Source: Methylomonas sp. AM2-LC
GTDB taxonomy: Bacteria > Pseudomonadota > Gammaproteobacteria > Methylococcales > Methylomonadaceae
Assembly (NCBI RefSeq): GCF_039904985.1
Contig: NZ_CP157005.1
Coordinates: forward strand, 3,243,501 to 3,307,500
Direction: 5' to 3'
Length of the DNA stretch: 64,000 nt
Position numbers and translations under genes: made by a program. Below are positions 32,565 to 41,125 of this stretch, in pieces. Within the stretch, counting starts at the first letter, position 1, and the number at the start of each line of letters is the position of its first letter. The notes beneath the pieces are model-generated. The model worked only from the letters and a program-made list of their open reading frames with translations. It made no database searches and was not told where the DNA came from.

Positions 32565-33308
32565 TTAAATCCAGTCAGAATCACTGCTACCACTATCATC
32601 CATAAAACTATCATCACTGCTACTGGTTAAAAAATCATTACCGGAATAGCTGTCGTTAGCGTACTGTCCGGCACCGTATTGATTATTATCGGCAAGTTGC
32701 GATCCAGCATCATCTCCATAATAATTATTGACGACTGTATTTTCGGTAATTTGTTCACCACCAAAAGGTTGCTGACCAAAGCCGCCGCCACCAAAACCAC
32801 CACCGCCAAAGCCACCGCCATGATGCCCCATCAGACTTTCAATTCCCTGAAACAAAAAGCCCCCCGCTACGACACCTGCTGCAGTGGTTGCCATATTTCC
32901 AAGAAAACTGGAACCGCCCCCAAACAAACCACCACTTTGTGCAGGTTGTGGCGCAGGTGCTTGCGCTTGTGGCGCATAACGCGGTGCGGGCTGATAGTTG
33001 GTTGCACCTGGAACTGGACCAGAGCTAGCCACTGGTTGCGCCCAGGGATCGCTACCTAAAAAGCTACCTGAACCAATTGGACTTTGCACGCTTTGCAATT
33101 GTTTTTGCAATTGATCGATCTGAGCTTTAGCACTGTTCAAGGCATGATCCATTAATAATGCTCTTTGTACCAGTAAATAAGCTGCATCGGGTTGACGTGC
33201 TACTGCGTCACGGATAAGGCCTTCTGCCTCCGCATCTTTAGTCGGTAATTTATATTCAATCAAAGACTTAAGTAACTGAGTCAGTTGATCGCGTTCCTGT
33301 GTATTCAT
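32565..33308 (-). CDS. DUF2076 domain protein
   Basis: 247 residues with a GGAG ribosome-binding site. The helical N-terminus (MNTQERDQLTQLLKSLIEYK, ALLMDHALNSAKAQIDQL) is typical of DUF2076. It is followed by a Pro/Gln-rich linker, a hydrophobic glycine-rich segment (FLGNMATTAAGVVAGGFLF), an HHGGGFGGGGFGGGGFG tract and an acidic Asp/Ser-rich tail. The family is of unknown function and possibly membrane-associated. It is monocistronic. Confidence 0.82.
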   Translation of the reverse strand: MNTQERDQLTQLLKSLIEYKLPTKDAEAEGLIRDAVARQPDAAYLLVQRALLMDHALNSAKAQIDQLQKQLQSVQSPIGSGSFLGSDPWAQPVASSGPVPGATNYQPAPRYAPQAQAPAPQPAQSGGLFGGGSSFLGNMATTAAGVVAGGFLFQGIESLMGHHGGGFGGGGFGGGGFGQQPFGGEQITENTVVNNYYGDDAGSQLADNNQYGAGQYANDSYSGNDFLTSSSDDSFMDDSGSSDSDWI

Positions 33309-33440
33309 AGTCGCTCCAGTGTTGAATTAAAAATGGCAAAATGCCACTATTGGCTAAGATAGTTAAATCTAACAATAATTCCCTAAATGAGGCATGAAAT
33401 AAAAAAAATCAAGAGAACGCACTAGCTATGATTCCAAAAA

Positions 33441-34246
33441 TTACCGACCAATTGCTTTTTTAATCTTATCTTTAACTAAGTGCCATCCGTGCAAAACCTT
33501 GTTATACGAAGTTTCTGCAGGCATTAATAAATGACCACGCATCCATTCATCAGGACGCGCTTTAAAAATGGTTGAATGCTTAGTTCCATCCCATCCTACT
33601 GGCGCCTCTTTTGTATAGTAGTATGTAGCAAAAGATTTACGCAACATATTAGGTGGGCAGGTTAACGGTGTTACGCCGTGATAACTGATTTCACTGGTAG
33701 CAAAACCACATGCCCGGTTAAAAACAGGTGCAAATTCGCCATAACATTTTTTAACATCCTTATCCCAAATATCCAGATATCCACCATATTCCTCTTTCCA
33801 ATCCTTATTGAAATAAATCAGAATATTCAGTCGCCGATGATAAGCTTTATGGGTTAAATAATTAAAATCCACATGCACATCAAGCCGACCACCAGTATTG
33901 GTTTCATGAATGCCCCCACCATTTAATTCCTCATCGGCAATAAGATCAGGTATCTCCATTAAATCAGACATCATTTTTACAAACTGTTCAGAAGCAAGCA
34001 ATTTATTCAGTTTGGCGATGGCGGGTGGAAATTTACTAGCATCGGTAATCTGAATTTTTTCTGCTCATTAACTGCACTAAATTCAAACCCAATCGCCTGC
34101 GCATCGTTAAAAGAGGGAAAAGCATTGTAAATTTCGTTGGCAAACTCTTCGTTCAAAAAATTATCGATACAAAAATGCGGAAAGGGTTCAGCCGCTTTAA
34201 TTTTTTGCTTTAATGCTTCATGATCAAATGGGTTTATTAATTCCAT
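33441..34246 (-). pseudogene. 2OG-Fe(II) oxygenase (prolyl 4-hydroxylase-like), broken by a one-base slip
   Basis: Two frames join to one protein. 34246-34007 encodes the N-terminus (PFPHFCIDNFLNEEFANEIY), and the rest reads in another frame to 33441. The join lies in a run of six A residues near 34056-34061 (minus strand AVNEQKK), where a seventh A would restore KIQITDASKFPPAIAKLN. The iron ligands are intact (His and Asp in DVHVDFN, distal His in ISYHGVTPL, Arg in RKSFATYY). It is either recently inactivated, a sequencing error, or slippage-controlled. Substrate unknown; such enzymes hydroxylate proteins or modify glycans. Confidence 0.75.
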
Positions 34247-34579
34247 GGCATATCCTGGTTATAGATAAAAGCTGCTATAAAAACAGCGTTAAACAGCAAA
34301 ATAACTAAGCCTGAAAAAGGCATGGGTAGTTAGCACTTTAAATCCAAATGCCCTTTTTTGGATAATAACTTATACATGCTTTACATGGCAAATTTGCCTA
34401 ACATCTAAAATAAATAATAATGGCTATTCAATCAGGAATTCATCACCTTAAAAAACAGCAAACTTGATTTATTTAATTTACTCTTCTGGATACCCTAAAC
34501 AGCAATTATGTCTAAAATCATACCGAGCCACATAATTTGCTATAGTAATACTGATTTTTTGATGAGTAAAAACAAAATT

Positions 34580-35005
34580 ATGTCAGGATTTAAACTGCAT
34601 CCACGATTAGAACAAGACTGCTTAACCGTTGGACAAATGACTTTATGCACACTGATGTTGATGAACGACAGCCAATATCCCTGGTATATCCTGGTACCTT
34701 CCCGTCCTGACATCAACGAAATTTATCAACTAGCCATTACTGATCAACAGGCATTATTAGCAGAATCCAGCCTACTGGCAGAAAAGTTGCAACTCATCTA
34801 CCGACCCGACAAATTGAATATAGCGACTATCGGTAATCTGGTACCACAATTACACATGCATCACATAGTACGCTATCAGAAAGACAGCACATGGCCAGCA
34901 CCGGTTTGGGGGAAACTACCAGCCCTTCCCTATTCAGAGCCACAAGCAGAAGCAGAAATATCTCGAATGCGTATGGCTTTACAAGCTTATTTAATTGATT
35001 ACTAA
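34580..35005 (+). CDS. HIT-family nucleotide-binding protein
   Basis: 141 residues from the Met at 34580 (MSGFKLHPRLEQDCL); an ATG at 34508 would add 24. The histidine triad reads LHMHHIVRY, with the first helix PWYILVPSRPDINEIYQL. HIT proteins are nucleotide hydrolases or transferases. It is monocistronic. Neither start has a good ribosome-binding site, so the exact N-terminus is uncertain. Confidence 0.8.
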   Translation: MSGFKLHPRLEQDCLTVGQMTLCTLMLMNDSQYPWYILVPSRPDINEIYQLAITDQQALLAESSLLAEKLQLIYRPDKLNIATIGNLVPQLHMHHIVRYQKDSTWPAPVWGKLPALPYSEPQAEAEISRMRMALQAYLIDY

Positions 35006-35065
35006 CTATTCAGTGAATTTTAATATCGCCTATAAAGCTTGGTTTCTATTCAGTAATTGGCTCAT

Positions 35066-35216
35066 TCAGTCTATCGGTAGCGATTGAGAAATAAAATAAC
35101 CCTGAGCGATAATGTCTTAAAATTTCCAGTTGCGCTAAGTTTTCCACTCCTTCCGCCACTACGGAAAATTCTAGGGGTTTACCCATTTCTATTAAGGTTT
35201 GTGTAATCACACTAAT
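35066..35216 (-). pseudogene. Remnant of the C-terminal end of an EAL-domain protein
   Basis: The minus strand encodes ISVITQTLIEMGKPLEFSVV then AEGVENLAQLEILRH. After a one-base shift it continues IIAQGYFISQSLPID and stops. This is the EAL-domain ending (VVAEGVE then QGYFIS-x-x-LP). Only about 50 residues remain, and the rest of the gene is gone. It is a genomic fossil in a decayed region. Confidence 0.7.
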
Positions 35217-35267
35217 ACACTTTATAAAAGCTTTCTCTACCCTTTGGCAACGACAATGAGTATCGAT

Positions 35268-35744
35268 TTAATCATCATAATTTTCGTGACCATCTTCATC
35301 ATCCTCTTCTTCACTATCATCATCCTCAAATTCTTCTTCACTGTCGATATCTTGATTCTGAACATACGCTGTTTCAGCGGCTATAAATATTCTATCTTTA
35401 AGATATTCAACAATATCTTCAAATATATCATCAGCTTCAGCACTACCCTCTTTACTGAAATCGTAACTTTTAGTGTTTAGGCTTTCCATAATATCGTTTA
35501 TCTTGGTTTTTCCACCCCAAGATTCAGACCATATTATTTCATTTATATCTTCAGGTAGATTCACAACCAGCAAGCGCAGCATTTCTTCTACATGGTTACA
35601 AATCTCTCTGTCACCTTGGGAAAGATCACAACCTAAATCAATCCAAAGATTTTTATGACCCGCATAAGAAAGAGATGCTTGGTTTTTTAATTCATTTGTA
35701 AACTTCTGGATGATTGTTTCAACAATTTCGTCATTTTTACTCAT
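35268..35744 (-). CDS. Acidic hypothetical protein
   Basis: 158 residues with a GAAGG ribosome-binding site. The N-terminal two thirds are mixed helix/strand (IIQKFTNELKNQ, LWIDLGCDLSQGDREIC). The C-terminus is a 35-residue Asp/Glu tail. No family is recognised. The ATGAGTAA at its start overlaps the end of a short upstream reading frame (ITQRGLELITEEQAEHVLEN), whose 5' part is lost. It may be a leftover from a toxin or immunity locus, but that is speculation. Confidence 0.55.
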   Translation of the reverse strand: MSKNDEIVETIIQKFTNELKNQASLSYAGHKNLWIDLGCDLSQGDREICNHVEEMLRLLVVNLPEDINEIIWSESWGGKTKINDIMESLNTKSYDFSKEGSAEADDIFEDIVEYLKDRIFIAAETAYVQNQDIDSEEEFEDDDSEEEDDEDGHENYDD

Positions 35745-35843
35745 TTTTAAAGCCTTCTTTGATTAACAGGTTTTCAAGCACGTGTTCGGCTTGTTCTTCC
35801 GTTATCAATTCTAACCCACGCTGAGTAATTACTTTTCTTTAAC

Positions 35844-35948
35844 TTAAGCACTTAGTGATAAATCAGCATGTAACTCATGTATCGGATCGCTCAGTCTATT
35901 CATGGTTCGATGTAGCTCACCACGAACAGACTGAATGACGCTAAGCAT
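35844..35948 (-). other. Short possible coding remnant upstream of the acidic protein
   Basis: An ATG at 35946-35948 opens 34 codons (MLSVIQSVRGELHRTMNRLS, then DPIHELHADLSLSA). It is followed after the stop by an open but startless stretch (about 35742-35843, VITQRGLELITEEQAEHVLE) that ends on the start of the next gene. No ribosome-binding site. Probably fragments of degraded genes. Confidence 0.3.
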
Positions 35949-35981
35949 TGTGACTTTTTATAATCGGCTTAACTACTAACC

Positions 35982-36389
35982 CTAATTAATCAAAAATTCC
36001 GAGAAAAATACATCTCTAAACCCATCACTATTTTCCAGTTTAGTCAGTTTATCGGTAATGAGCTGTTTGGTTTTTACCCGCAGGTTTTCACGTTGCTCCA
36101 TGGTTTGTAACTCATCCACATGTAAACCGCTGAGCATCATGATCATTTCATGTCTCAATACAGGCATAAATTTTTTTACTTTTGCCACATTCGCCGCGCC
36201 TTCTACCATTAACTGAATGTTAATCATCAAGTATTTTTTGGGTTCGGCCAGATTAACTGTAAATTTAGGCTTCATTTCCATATACTCAATAACCGGGCCA
36301 GCACTTTCGTCAGGCGCTTTTTCTTCAGAATTGGCATAAGCCTGCATCGGCAGCAACGTTAATGCAATTAATAAAATAAGCTTTCGCAC
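35982..36389 (-). CDS. fliL: FliL-family flagellar basal-body protein with a signal peptide
   Basis: 135 residues. The N-terminus is a cleavable-looking signal (LILLIALTLLPMQAYA) rather than the usual cytoplasmic tail plus membrane anchor. The FliL domain follows (YMEMKPKFTVNLAEPKKYLM, MPVLRHEMIMMLSGLHVDEL, ENLRVKTKQLITDKLTKL). FliL helps stator function around the flagellar motor. It stands alone here, away from flagellar genes, as FliL-like proteins sometimes do in gammaproteobacteria. The role of this orphan is uncertain. Confidence 0.8.
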   Translation of the reverse strand: MRKLILLIALTLLPMQAYANSEEKAPDESAGPVIEYMEMKPKFTVNLAEPKKYLMINIQLMVEGAANVAKVKKFMPVLRHEMIMMLSGLHVDELQTMEQRENLRVKTKQLITDKLTKLENSDGFRDVFFSEFLIN

Positions 36390-36459
36390 CTTGATTCCTC
36401 ATATAATGTGATGGTAACTGTTAATCAGTATAGTCCATTTTTTTACTCATTTTTTTACT

Positions 36460-37461
36460 ATGAAACAACTTGCTTTTGGTCCGCTGATGATCGATATAGG
36501 TGGTCTAACCCTGACCGCTTTAGATAAAGAGAAAATTGCTCACCCCAATACCGGTGCTTTAATTCTGTTTAGCCGAAACTTTGAGAATCCAGAACAAATA
36601 CAAGCACTGATCAAAGACATTCGCAAAGCCAGATCGGGGGAATTATTAATTGCTGTCGATCAGGAAGGTGGACGTGTACAACGTTTTCAAAATGGGTTTA
36701 CCCGCTTACCCCCTGCCGCACGCTATGCTGATTATCCACAGCTGGCGGAAAGTGCCGGTTGGTTAATGGCCGCTGAGTTGCTTGCAATGGGCGTGGACTT
36801 TAGTTTTGCCCCGGTATTGGATGTTGATACTGGCGTTAGTGAAATTATTGGTAATCGTTCATTTTCTACCGATTGCCAACAAGCAGCCCTACTTGCCAGT
36901 GCCTTTAGACGCGGTATGCGCCGTGCAGGCATGTCTGCTACGGGTAAACATTTTCCAGGTCATGGTGCTGTTGCACTGGACTCGCATTTAACCTTACCGA
37001 TAGACGAGCGCGACTTAGCCAGCATACGACATCAAGACTTAGTTCCATTCCAGAAGCTAATATCTGAAGGTCTGGAAGCCATCATGCCTGCTCATGTGGT
37101 TTATCCTCAGGTAGACGAATTACCCGCTGGCTTTTCAAAAATATGGGTCGATCAGATTTTGCGCCAGGAACTGGGCTTTACCGGCACAGTATTCAGCGAT
37201 GATTTGAGTATGGCGGGCGCAGCCGTTATGGGTGATTATTTAGAACGAGCCAAACTGGCTGATCAGGCTGGTTGTGATATGCTGTTAGTATGCAATAATG
37301 CTACAGCAGCTGAACAGGTGCTAGATGGTTTTACTCCTAAGGCAAACCAATTCCGTCAACAGCGCTTAGAGACCATGCGTGGCTATAATACGATTAGCCA
37401 TCAGGATTTACAGCATTCTGAGCAATGGCAAAACATTTCAGCTCAACTCAACAGCCTTTAA
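36460..37461 (+). CDS. nagZ: Beta-N-acetylhexosaminidase
   Basis: 333 residues, GH3 family. Signatures are AVDQEGGRVQRFQNGF and KHFPGHGAVALDSHLTLP with the catalytic His/Asp pair. NagZ removes GlcNAc from muropeptides during peptidoglycan recycling in the cytoplasm. It heads an operon with hpt and the thioinosine phosphorylase gene, an arrangement also seen in Pseudomonas. Identification is secure. Confidence 0.96.
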   Translation: MKQLAFGPLMIDIGGLTLTALDKEKIAHPNTGALILFSRNFENPEQIQALIKDIRKARSGELLIAVDQEGGRVQRFQNGFTRLPPAARYADYPQLAESAGWLMAAELLAMGVDFSFAPVLDVDTGVSEIIGNRSFSTDCQQAALLASAFRRGMRRAGMSATGKHFPGHGAVALDSHLTLPIDERDLASIRHQDLVPFQKLISEGLEAIMPAHVVYPQVDELPAGFSKIWVDQILRQELGFTGTVFSDDLSMAGAAVMGDYLERAKLADQAGCDMLLVCNNATAAEQVLDGFTPKANQFRQQRLETMRGYNTISHQDLQHSEQWQNISAQLNSL

Positions 37462-37466
37462 TTTTT

Positions 37467-38012
37467 ATGCTCAATGAAATAGCTCAAATCCAAAACCATG
37501 CCTTATGTTTGCATGATGAACAAGCGGTTGAAGCGGCGTTAGATGCAATGGCAATCGCTATCACCGCAAAACTGGCCGACAAAAATCCCTTGATTTTATG
37601 CGTAATTAACGGCGGAATCATTGCCACAGGTAAACTGTTACCTCGACTAGATTTTCCGTTAATGCTGGATAGCATCCATGCCAGCCGTTACCGTAACTCA
37701 ACGTCAGGCAAAGACATACACTGGTTATTTACGCCTACCACACCATTAATAGATCGCACCGTACTGATTGTTGATGATATTCTGGACGAAGGACACACCT
37801 TACGCGCCATTGTGGACTATTGTGTAGAACAAGGTGCAGAAGCCGTTTACACAGCCGCCTTGCTAAATAAACAATTACCTGGTGTTAAACCTATTACTGC
37901 AGACTTTGTTGGTTTACAGGTTGAAAACCACTATCTATTTGGATATGGCATGGATTACAAAGGTTATCTCAGAAATGCAGCGGGCGTATATGCCTGCAAG
38001 GAAATATTATGA
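37467..38012 (+). CDS. hpt: Hypoxanthine-guanine phosphoribosyltransferase
   Basis: 181 residues from the ATG at 37467, 6 bp after the nagZ stop; an upstream in-frame ATG at 37425 inside nagZ is less likely. The PRPP-binding motif is VLIVDDILDEGHTLRA, and the substrate loop lies near LDSIHASRYR. It salvages hypoxanthine or guanine. Its stop overlaps the next start by 4 bp. The pairing with the thioinosine phosphorylase makes sense, since that enzyme releases hypoxanthine. Confidence 0.9.
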   Translation: MLNEIAQIQNHALCLHDEQAVEAALDAMAIAITAKLADKNPLILCVINGGIIATGKLLPRLDFPLMLDSIHASRYRNSTSGKDIHWLFTPTTPLIDRTVLIVDDILDEGHTLRAIVDYCVEQGAEAVYTAALLNKQLPGVKPITADFVGLQVENHYLFGYGMDYKGYLRNAAGVYACKEIL

Positions 38013-38749
38013 CATTGGCAATAATTGGCGGCACAGGCTTAACCCAGATTGCAGAATTAAACATAGTAGAACACTGTGATCTGGACACACCTTTTGGCAA
38101 ACCCTCTGCTCCCTTTTTACGAGCAGAATTAAACGGTGTACCTCTAATTTTTCTGGCCCGTCACGGCAACCCCCACCGTATCCCACCGCATAAAATCAAC
38201 TACCGCGCCAATATCTGGGGTTTGAAACAGCTAGGTGCCAAACAGATTATTGGCGTAGCAGCAGTGGGTGGTATTGGCGCAGCCATGGCTCCATCGGTGA
38301 TTGCAATTCCAGACCAACTTATTGATTACAGCTATGGTAGAGAACATACCTTTTTTGCCGACGATCTAGAGCATGTTACCCATATTGACTTTACCCTGCC
38401 TTATGCGCAAGCCTTGCGTGAACGCATTTTAACAGCCGCAAAACTTGCACAAATAGACGTTATTGCGCATGGCACTTATGCCTGCACACAAGGACCAAGA
38501 TTGGAAACTGCTGCGGAAATTAAACGTCTGGCTAATGATGGTTGCGATCTGGTGGGTATGACAGGTATGCCGGAAGCAGCGCTGGCTAAAGAATTGGAAT
38601 TAGATTACGCCAATATCTCTGTGATAGCCAACTGGGGCGCAGGCCTAATTGAAGGTGAAATTACCATGGAAGAAATTGAAAAAAATCTTGAATCTGGCAT
38701 GCAAAAAGCAATTTCGTTATTAAAAAGTATCGCTACGTTAAACGCATAA
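38009..38749 (+). CDS. S-methyl-5'-thioinosine phosphorylase (MTIP, PNP/MTAP family)
   Basis: 246 residues. The PNP/MTAP signatures are ARHGNPHRIPPHKINYRANI and YACTQGPRLETAAEIKRLAN-type positions, with GMTGMPEAALAKELEL. In Pseudomonas the gene in the same nagZ neighbourhood encodes S-methyl-5'-thioinosine phosphorylase, which splits methylthioinosine to hypoxanthine. The adjacent hpt would then recycle the base. An MTA phosphorylase assignment is the alternative. Confidence 0.85.
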   Translation: MTLAIIGGTGLTQIAELNIVEHCDLDTPFGKPSAPFLRAELNGVPLIFLARHGNPHRIPPHKINYRANIWGLKQLGAKQIIGVAAVGGIGAAMAPSVIAIPDQLIDYSYGREHTFFADDLEHVTHIDFTLPYAQALRERILTAAKLAQIDVIAHGTYACTQGPRLETAAEIKRLANDGCDLVGMTGMPEAALAKELELDYANISVIANWGAGLIEGEITMEEIEKNLESGMQKAISLLKSIATLNA

Positions 38750-39084
38750 GCATAATGAAAGGGTTAACATTCCGCGCAATGTTCTACCTAATTACTTAGC
38801 ATGAAACGTAACGATAAGCCTGTATAGGATGTGCCGATGCCAAGAGGAGCATCATCGCGACAGATCGTTCAACACATCCTACAGCTTAAACAGTACCGGT
38901 ATGCGCTATGACCATGCCGATATTGCTTGACACTCAAAATTTATTGTACTGCTCAGCATAACGTTTGTTAAGCCTTTAAATAAAGCTAACGGGTTTCTTC
39001 TACCCATGGTGAGATTCGACGTCAATGCTTAAATTGCACATCTAACCTACACCAAGTAACGCCCGTTCACTGAGTAATGACAAA
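38750..39084. other. Intergenic region with a GGATGTG inverted repeat
   Basis: 335 bp, no gene. At about 38826-38882, GGATGTG and CACATCC are inverted copies 45 bp apart, one of the dispersed repeat types of this genome. A related short copy is at 46812-46840. Confidence 0.45.
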
Positions 39085-39279
39085 TTATTTTGTAGCGCCT
39101 TTGTTATGCAGCACATCATTGCGATAGGCTGAATTACTTGAGTCTTCCGCAATTGCTTTGGAAGAAGCGGCATATTTATCATGCTCCGAACTTTTTACCA
39201 TAAAAATACCGCCGGCAAATAATGCGACTGCCAGACCGATATACAACCAAAAATTGTCTTTTTCTTGTGTTTCGTTCAT
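39085..39279 (-). CDS. Small single-pass membrane protein
   Basis: 64 residues with a strong AGGAAGG ribosome-binding site. One membrane helix (FWLYIGLAVALFAGGIFMV) lies near the N-terminus, followed by a polar Ser/Asn-rich tail. No family recognised. It lies upstream of the NhaR-like gene in the same direction but 260 bp away. Confidence 0.6.
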   Translation of the reverse strand: MNETQEKDNFWLYIGLAVALFAGGIFMVKSSEHDKYAASSKAIAEDSSNSAYRNDVLHNKGATK

Positions 39280-39410
39280 TGTAAACCTTCCTTTTGTTGT
39301 TTTTGATGGCGCTGAAGTAATTCAACGGATATCAGAATAACAATAAAAGCCTTATCAAATTTGATGCAGATCAACAAATCTGCATTTTGGTCTTATGCTT
39401 AAATAGATAG

Positions 39411-40346
39411 CTATTCTTCTGCGCACAGAGAGGACGGTAAATCCAACAAACCAAACAATCGATTCTGCGCTTGTTCCAGTATTGCCATTACTGCTGGATG
39501 CTTAAGTTTGCGTTGTGCGGTAATGGCATAAAAGCGCTCGAAGACGTTATCAATGTGTCCAACAATCGGTGTACCATATTGACGGTGAATGGCATTCGCC
39601 ACCGCAATAGGTGCGACAAACATACCAATCCCGGCAGATGAAAAGGTTTTTAATAAAGCGCTATCCTCAATTTCTGCTTTTATATCCGGGCAAATTTCTT
39701 CGCTATCAAGCCATTGATCCAGAGAACGGCGTAAAGCGGTATTGGCTGTAGGCAATAAAAAGGGTGCGCCGTTCAAAGAGCGCGGAAAATCTTGAGCATA
39801 TTTTTCGACAAATTTTGGCAAACCAAACACTGCTACCGAAGACTCCCCCAGCAAATGATTAAATACGTTGCCACCCACTGCCGGTGATGCGGGTCGGTCT
39901 GACAATACCAGATCCAGACTATGCAAGGTTATTTCGGTAATTAGCCGATCTGCCTTGTCCTCAAAACAGGTTAATTGCACAGGTTCAATACTGTTTATTA
40001 CGGGTTCGAGTAAGCGATAGGTAATCAATTTAGGCAAAGCGTCGGCTACACCGACACTAAGCCTTAAGCCTTTACTACCAATGCGACCTTTTAATGTGTT
40101 TGTTAACTCACGTCCAATGGCAAAAATCTCATTGGCATAATGAAAGACAGTTCTGCCTGTATCAGTTAGTACTAATTTTCGGCCTTCTTTGAAAAACAGC
40201 TTTTCGCCAATAGCCTGTTCAAAAACGATTAACTGACCGCTGATAGTAGGTTGGGCAAGATGCAGTTTTTCACAGGCACGCATGATGCTGCCCTCTTTGG
40301 CCACCTGCCAGAAATAATATAAATGTTGATAATTTATGCGTTCCAT
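39411..40346 (-). CDS. nhaR: LysR-family regulator, NhaR type
   Basis: 311 residues. The N-terminal winged helix matches NhaR rather than generic LysR proteins (MERINYQHLYYFWQVAKEGS, LAQPTISGQLIVFEQAIGEK), and the effector domain contains KLITYRLLEPVINSI. NhaR in E. coli activates nhaA and pgaABCD. Here it is divergent from carbonic anhydrase and ppc, so control of bicarbonate-linked metabolism is possible but not shown. No operator was identified in the 111-bp gap. Confidence 0.85.
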   Translation of the reverse strand: MERINYQHLYYFWQVAKEGSIMRACEKLHLAQPTISGQLIVFEQAIGEKLFFKEGRKLVLTDTGRTVFHYANEIFAIGRELTNTLKGRIGSKGLRLSVGVADALPKLITYRLLEPVINSIEPVQLTCFEDKADRLITEITLHSLDLVLSDRPASPAVGGNVFNHLLGESSVAVFGLPKFVEKYAQDFPRSLNGAPFLLPTANTALRRSLDQWLDSEEICPDIKAEIEDSALLKTFSSAGIGMFVAPIAVANAIHRQYGTPIVGHIDNVFERFYAITAQRKLKHPAVMAILEQAQNRLFGLLDLPSSLCAEE

Positions 40347-40457
40347 AACCTTTGCATCGTATTTTTCTATAAAAGTTTTAGATATATTCTATTTTACAAT
40401 GAATTTAACTAAAGTTAGACTACAAATCATCCACTCATAACAGAATCGGTAAAAATC

Positions 40458-41123
40458 ATGCAAAAATTGATACAAGGTATTCATCATTTTCAGAATACAC
40501 TGTTCGGTAAACAGCGCGAGCTTTTCGAACGTTTAGCCAAAAAACAATCGCCTGAGGCATTATTTATTACCTGTTCAGACTCGCGGATCAACCCTAATCT
40601 GCTTACCCAGACTGATCCGGGTGAGTTATTTATCTTACGTAATGCGGGCAATATCATTCCTGCTTACGGTGAAGTATGGGGAGGAGAAGCGGCAACAATA
40701 GAATTTGCAGTGTCTGGCTTGGGCATTAAAGATATTATTATCTGCGGCCATTCGCATTGTGGAGCTATGAATGCGGTTGTTGATCCAACACTAAGGGAAA
40801 AATTTCCGGCCTTATCCCGTTGGCTAAATCATGCAAATATCAATCGCACAATTATTGATAATAAATATCCCGAATTAAGCGGTGAAGCCTTGCTAATGGC
40901 GACTATCCAGGAAAATGTGTTGGTGCAAATGGAGCATTTACGTAGCCACCCAGTAGTGGCTGCCGGTATAGCCAAAGGAAAATTGAAATTGCATGGCTGG
41001 GTCTATAAAATTGAAACGGGCGAAGTGTTTAACTTTTCACCGAAGCATGACCAATTTGAGTTACTAAAACTACATCGTCATGATGTTATTGCTGATAAAC
41101 ACTTTAATAATGCGGAGATTTAA
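40458..41123 (+). CDS. Beta-class carbonic anhydrase
   Basis: 221 residues. Zinc ligands Cys39 (in CSDSR), His98 and Cys101 (in HSHCGAM), with the catalytic Asp41/Arg43 pair. It interconverts CO2 and bicarbonate. The gene is 2 bp upstream of ppc, so the two are translated together and the enzyme would feed bicarbonate directly to PEP carboxylase. This fits the anaplerotic demand of one-carbon metabolism. Confidence 0.93.
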   Translation: MQKLIQGIHHFQNTLFGKQRELFERLAKKQSPEALFITCSDSRINPNLLTQTDPGELFILRNAGNIIPAYGEVWGGEAATIEFAVSGLGIKDIIICGHSHCGAMNAVVDPTLREKFPALSRWLNHANINRTIIDNKYPELSGEALLMATIQENVLVQMEHLRSHPVVAAGIAKGKLKLHGWVYKIETGEVFNFSPKHDQFELLKLHRHDVIADKHFNNAEI

Positions 41124-41125
41124 TA

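Noticed and set aside
35199..35480. 93-residue plus-strand Ile/Phe-rich frame
   Set aside because: Antisense shadow of the acidic protein; the Asp/Glu codons read as Ile/Phe on the other strand.
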